Source: Erythrobacter sp. UBA3075
Lineage (GTDB): Bacteria; Pseudomonadota; Alphaproteobacteria; Sphingomonadales; Sphingomonadaceae
Length of the DNA stretch: 6,128 bases
Direction: 5' to 3'
Assembly (NCBI GenBank): GCA_002367375.1
Contig: DFBR01000077.1
Location: forward strand, 1 to 6,128
Shown here piece by piece: positions 5,503 to 6,128 of the stretch (the stretch's first letter is position 1; each line of letters starts with the position of its first letter). The notes beneath the pieces were generated by a model that saw only the letters and a program-made list of their open reading frames with translations, was not told the DNA's origin and ran no database searches. Made by a program: the position numbers and the translations under genes.

Positions 5503-5627
5503 TCCTCCCCAACCGGGGGAGGGGGACCGCGCGAAGCGGGGTGGAGGGGCACTTTACAAATATCCCAACGGCGGTGAGTGCCCCTCCACCATCCTGCGGA
5601 TGGTTCCCCTCCCTGTTTCGGGGAGGA
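5503..5627. repeat. 125-bp double palindromic element filling the gap-pgk spacer
   Basis: Two related units of about 48-50 bp lie in inverted orientation: 5503-5552 and 5578-5627. Each runs from a TCCTCCCC-type end to GTGCCCCTCCACC. The termini TCCTCCCC (5503-5510) and GGGGAGGA (5620-5627) are perfect inverse complements. The inner ends pair over 14 bp (5540-5553 with 5577-5590) around a 23-nt AT-richer centre. Each unit also folds alone: 5504-5510 with 5516-5522; ACCATCC/GGATGGT at 5588-5604; CCTCCC/GGGAGG at 5608-5626. The unit centres differ but keep pairing, i.e. compensatory divergence. The element begins 7 nt past the gap stop. It resembles, from memory, dispersed GC-rich palindromes in sphingomonad genomes. 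In the mRNA it could protect gap or limit pgk translation. Confidence 0.8.
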
Positions 5628-5634
5628 CCGAACC

Positions 5635-6128
5635 TTACAAGAACTTCGCCATCACGCCCGCAGTGTCGATCATGCGGTTGGAGAAGCCCCATTCATTGTC
5701 ATACCAGCTGACTACGCGCGCCAGCTTGCCTTCGAGCACCGCTGTCTCAAGCGAATCAATGGTCGAGCTGGCCGGGTGGTGGTTGAAGTCGCTGCTGACG
5801 AGCGGCTTTTCAGTGAAATCGAGCACACCCTTCATCGGGCCTTCAGCGGCAGCCTTGAGCGCGGCGTTCATTTCTTCGGCACTGGTGTCGCGCTTGGGGG
5901 TGAAGACGAGGTCGATCAGGCTGACGTTGGGCGTGGGCACACGAACGGAGGAGCCGTCCAGCTTGCCAGCCAGTTCGGGCAGCACCAGACCAACCGCACG
6001 GGCAGCGCCGGTCGTGGTCGGGATCATGTTCTGCGCCCCGCCGCGCGCACGGCGCATGTCGGAATGCATCTGGTCGAGCATCCGCTGATCATTGGTGTAG
6101 GAGTGGATCGTGGTCATGAAGCCGCGCT
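5635..6128 (-). CDS. gap: Glyceraldehyde-3-phosphate dehydrogenase, C-terminal half (5' end outside the window)
   Basis: About 163 C-terminal residues are present. The visible part starts just before [10 protein letters not shown], whose His (codon at 6105-6103) is the catalytic base partner of the active-site Cys; that Cys, in the SCTTNC motif, lies just beyond the edge. Then come the S-loop and phosphate-binding [23 protein letters not shown], the VRVPTPNVS strand with the substrate-phosphate Arg, and [15 protein letters not shown], with the NAD-contacting Asn. It oxidises glyceraldehyde 3-phosphate to 1,3-bisphosphoglycerate with NAD(P)+, passing it to Pgk. An ATG at 6117 is an internal Met, not a start, because the frame stays open and matching through the edge. 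Cofactor preference cannot be judged because the Rossmann domain is missing. Confidence 0.96.
   Translation of the reverse strand, partial: RGFMTTIHSYTNDQRMLDQMHSDMRRARGGAQNMIPTTTGAARAVGLVLPELAGKLDGSSVRVPTPNVSLIDLVFTPKRDTSAEEMNAALKAAAEGPMKGVLDFTEKPLVSSDFNHHPASSTIDSLETAVLEGKLARVVSWYDNEWGFSNRMIDTAGVMAKFL

Noticed and set aside
5490..5552. N-terminal extension of pgk by 21 residues
   Set aside because: The extra residues are Pro/Gly-rich translation of the palindromic repeat, and a near-consensus ribosome site immediately precedes the ATG at 5489.
4698..5711. Long open frame on the + strand across pgk and the gap end
   Set aside because: It is antisense to strongly supported genes, runs through the repeat, and shows no recognisable motif; such frames are common in GC-rich DNA.
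5635..6117. A complete 160-aa protein starting at the ATG at 6117
   Set aside because: The frame is open to the window edge and that Met is the internal residue before TTIHSYTND of gap.

Overview
The window comes from a GC-rich bacterial chromosome, most likely an alphaproteobacterium of the Sphingomonadales (Erythrobacter-like). This rests on the N-terminus of EF-P, the alphaproteobacterial style of Pgk, Gap and class I aldolase, and the GC-rich palindromic repeat between gap and pgk. The placement is from memory of these families, not from a search.

Right part (about 1900-6128), all on the minus strand and read right to left: the 3' half of gap (glyceraldehyde-3-phosphate dehydrogenase), a 125-bp double palindrome that nearly fills the gap-pgk spacer, pgk, a small 2OG-Fe(II) oxygenase-like gene that starts almost at the pgk stop, a 230-bp spacer with a probable promoter and a 12-bp palindrome, fba (class I fructose-bisphosphate aldolase) and thiE (thiamine phosphate synthase). 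Gap, Pgk and Fba are consecutive steps of lower glycolysis, gluconeogenesis and the Calvin-type triose interconversions. ThiE makes the precursor of thiamine diphosphate, the cofactor of transketolase and pyruvate dehydrogenase, which feed from and into this block.

Middle part (565-1901), same strand: a membrane-anchored YdcF/DUF218 protein whose TTG start overlaps the thiE stop (TTGA), then, after a 74-bp spacer holding a long imperfect hairpin, a membrane-anchored M23 (LytM-type) metallopeptidase. Both are envelope genes, and the first is translationally coupled to the metabolic genes.

Left part (1-551): the first 22 codons of efp (elongation factor P, minus strand) and, divergently, a small secreted protein of unknown function. 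They share a 132-bp region with a 24-bp imperfect palindrome. The small secreted gene converges on the M23 gene with only 13 bp between stops.

There is no mobile element, CRISPR array, tRNA or rRNA. The gene content is mostly housekeeping. The points worth attention are the gap-pgk repeat element, the oxygenase embedded in the glycolytic cluster, the non-ATG coupled starts, and several palindromes in spacers.
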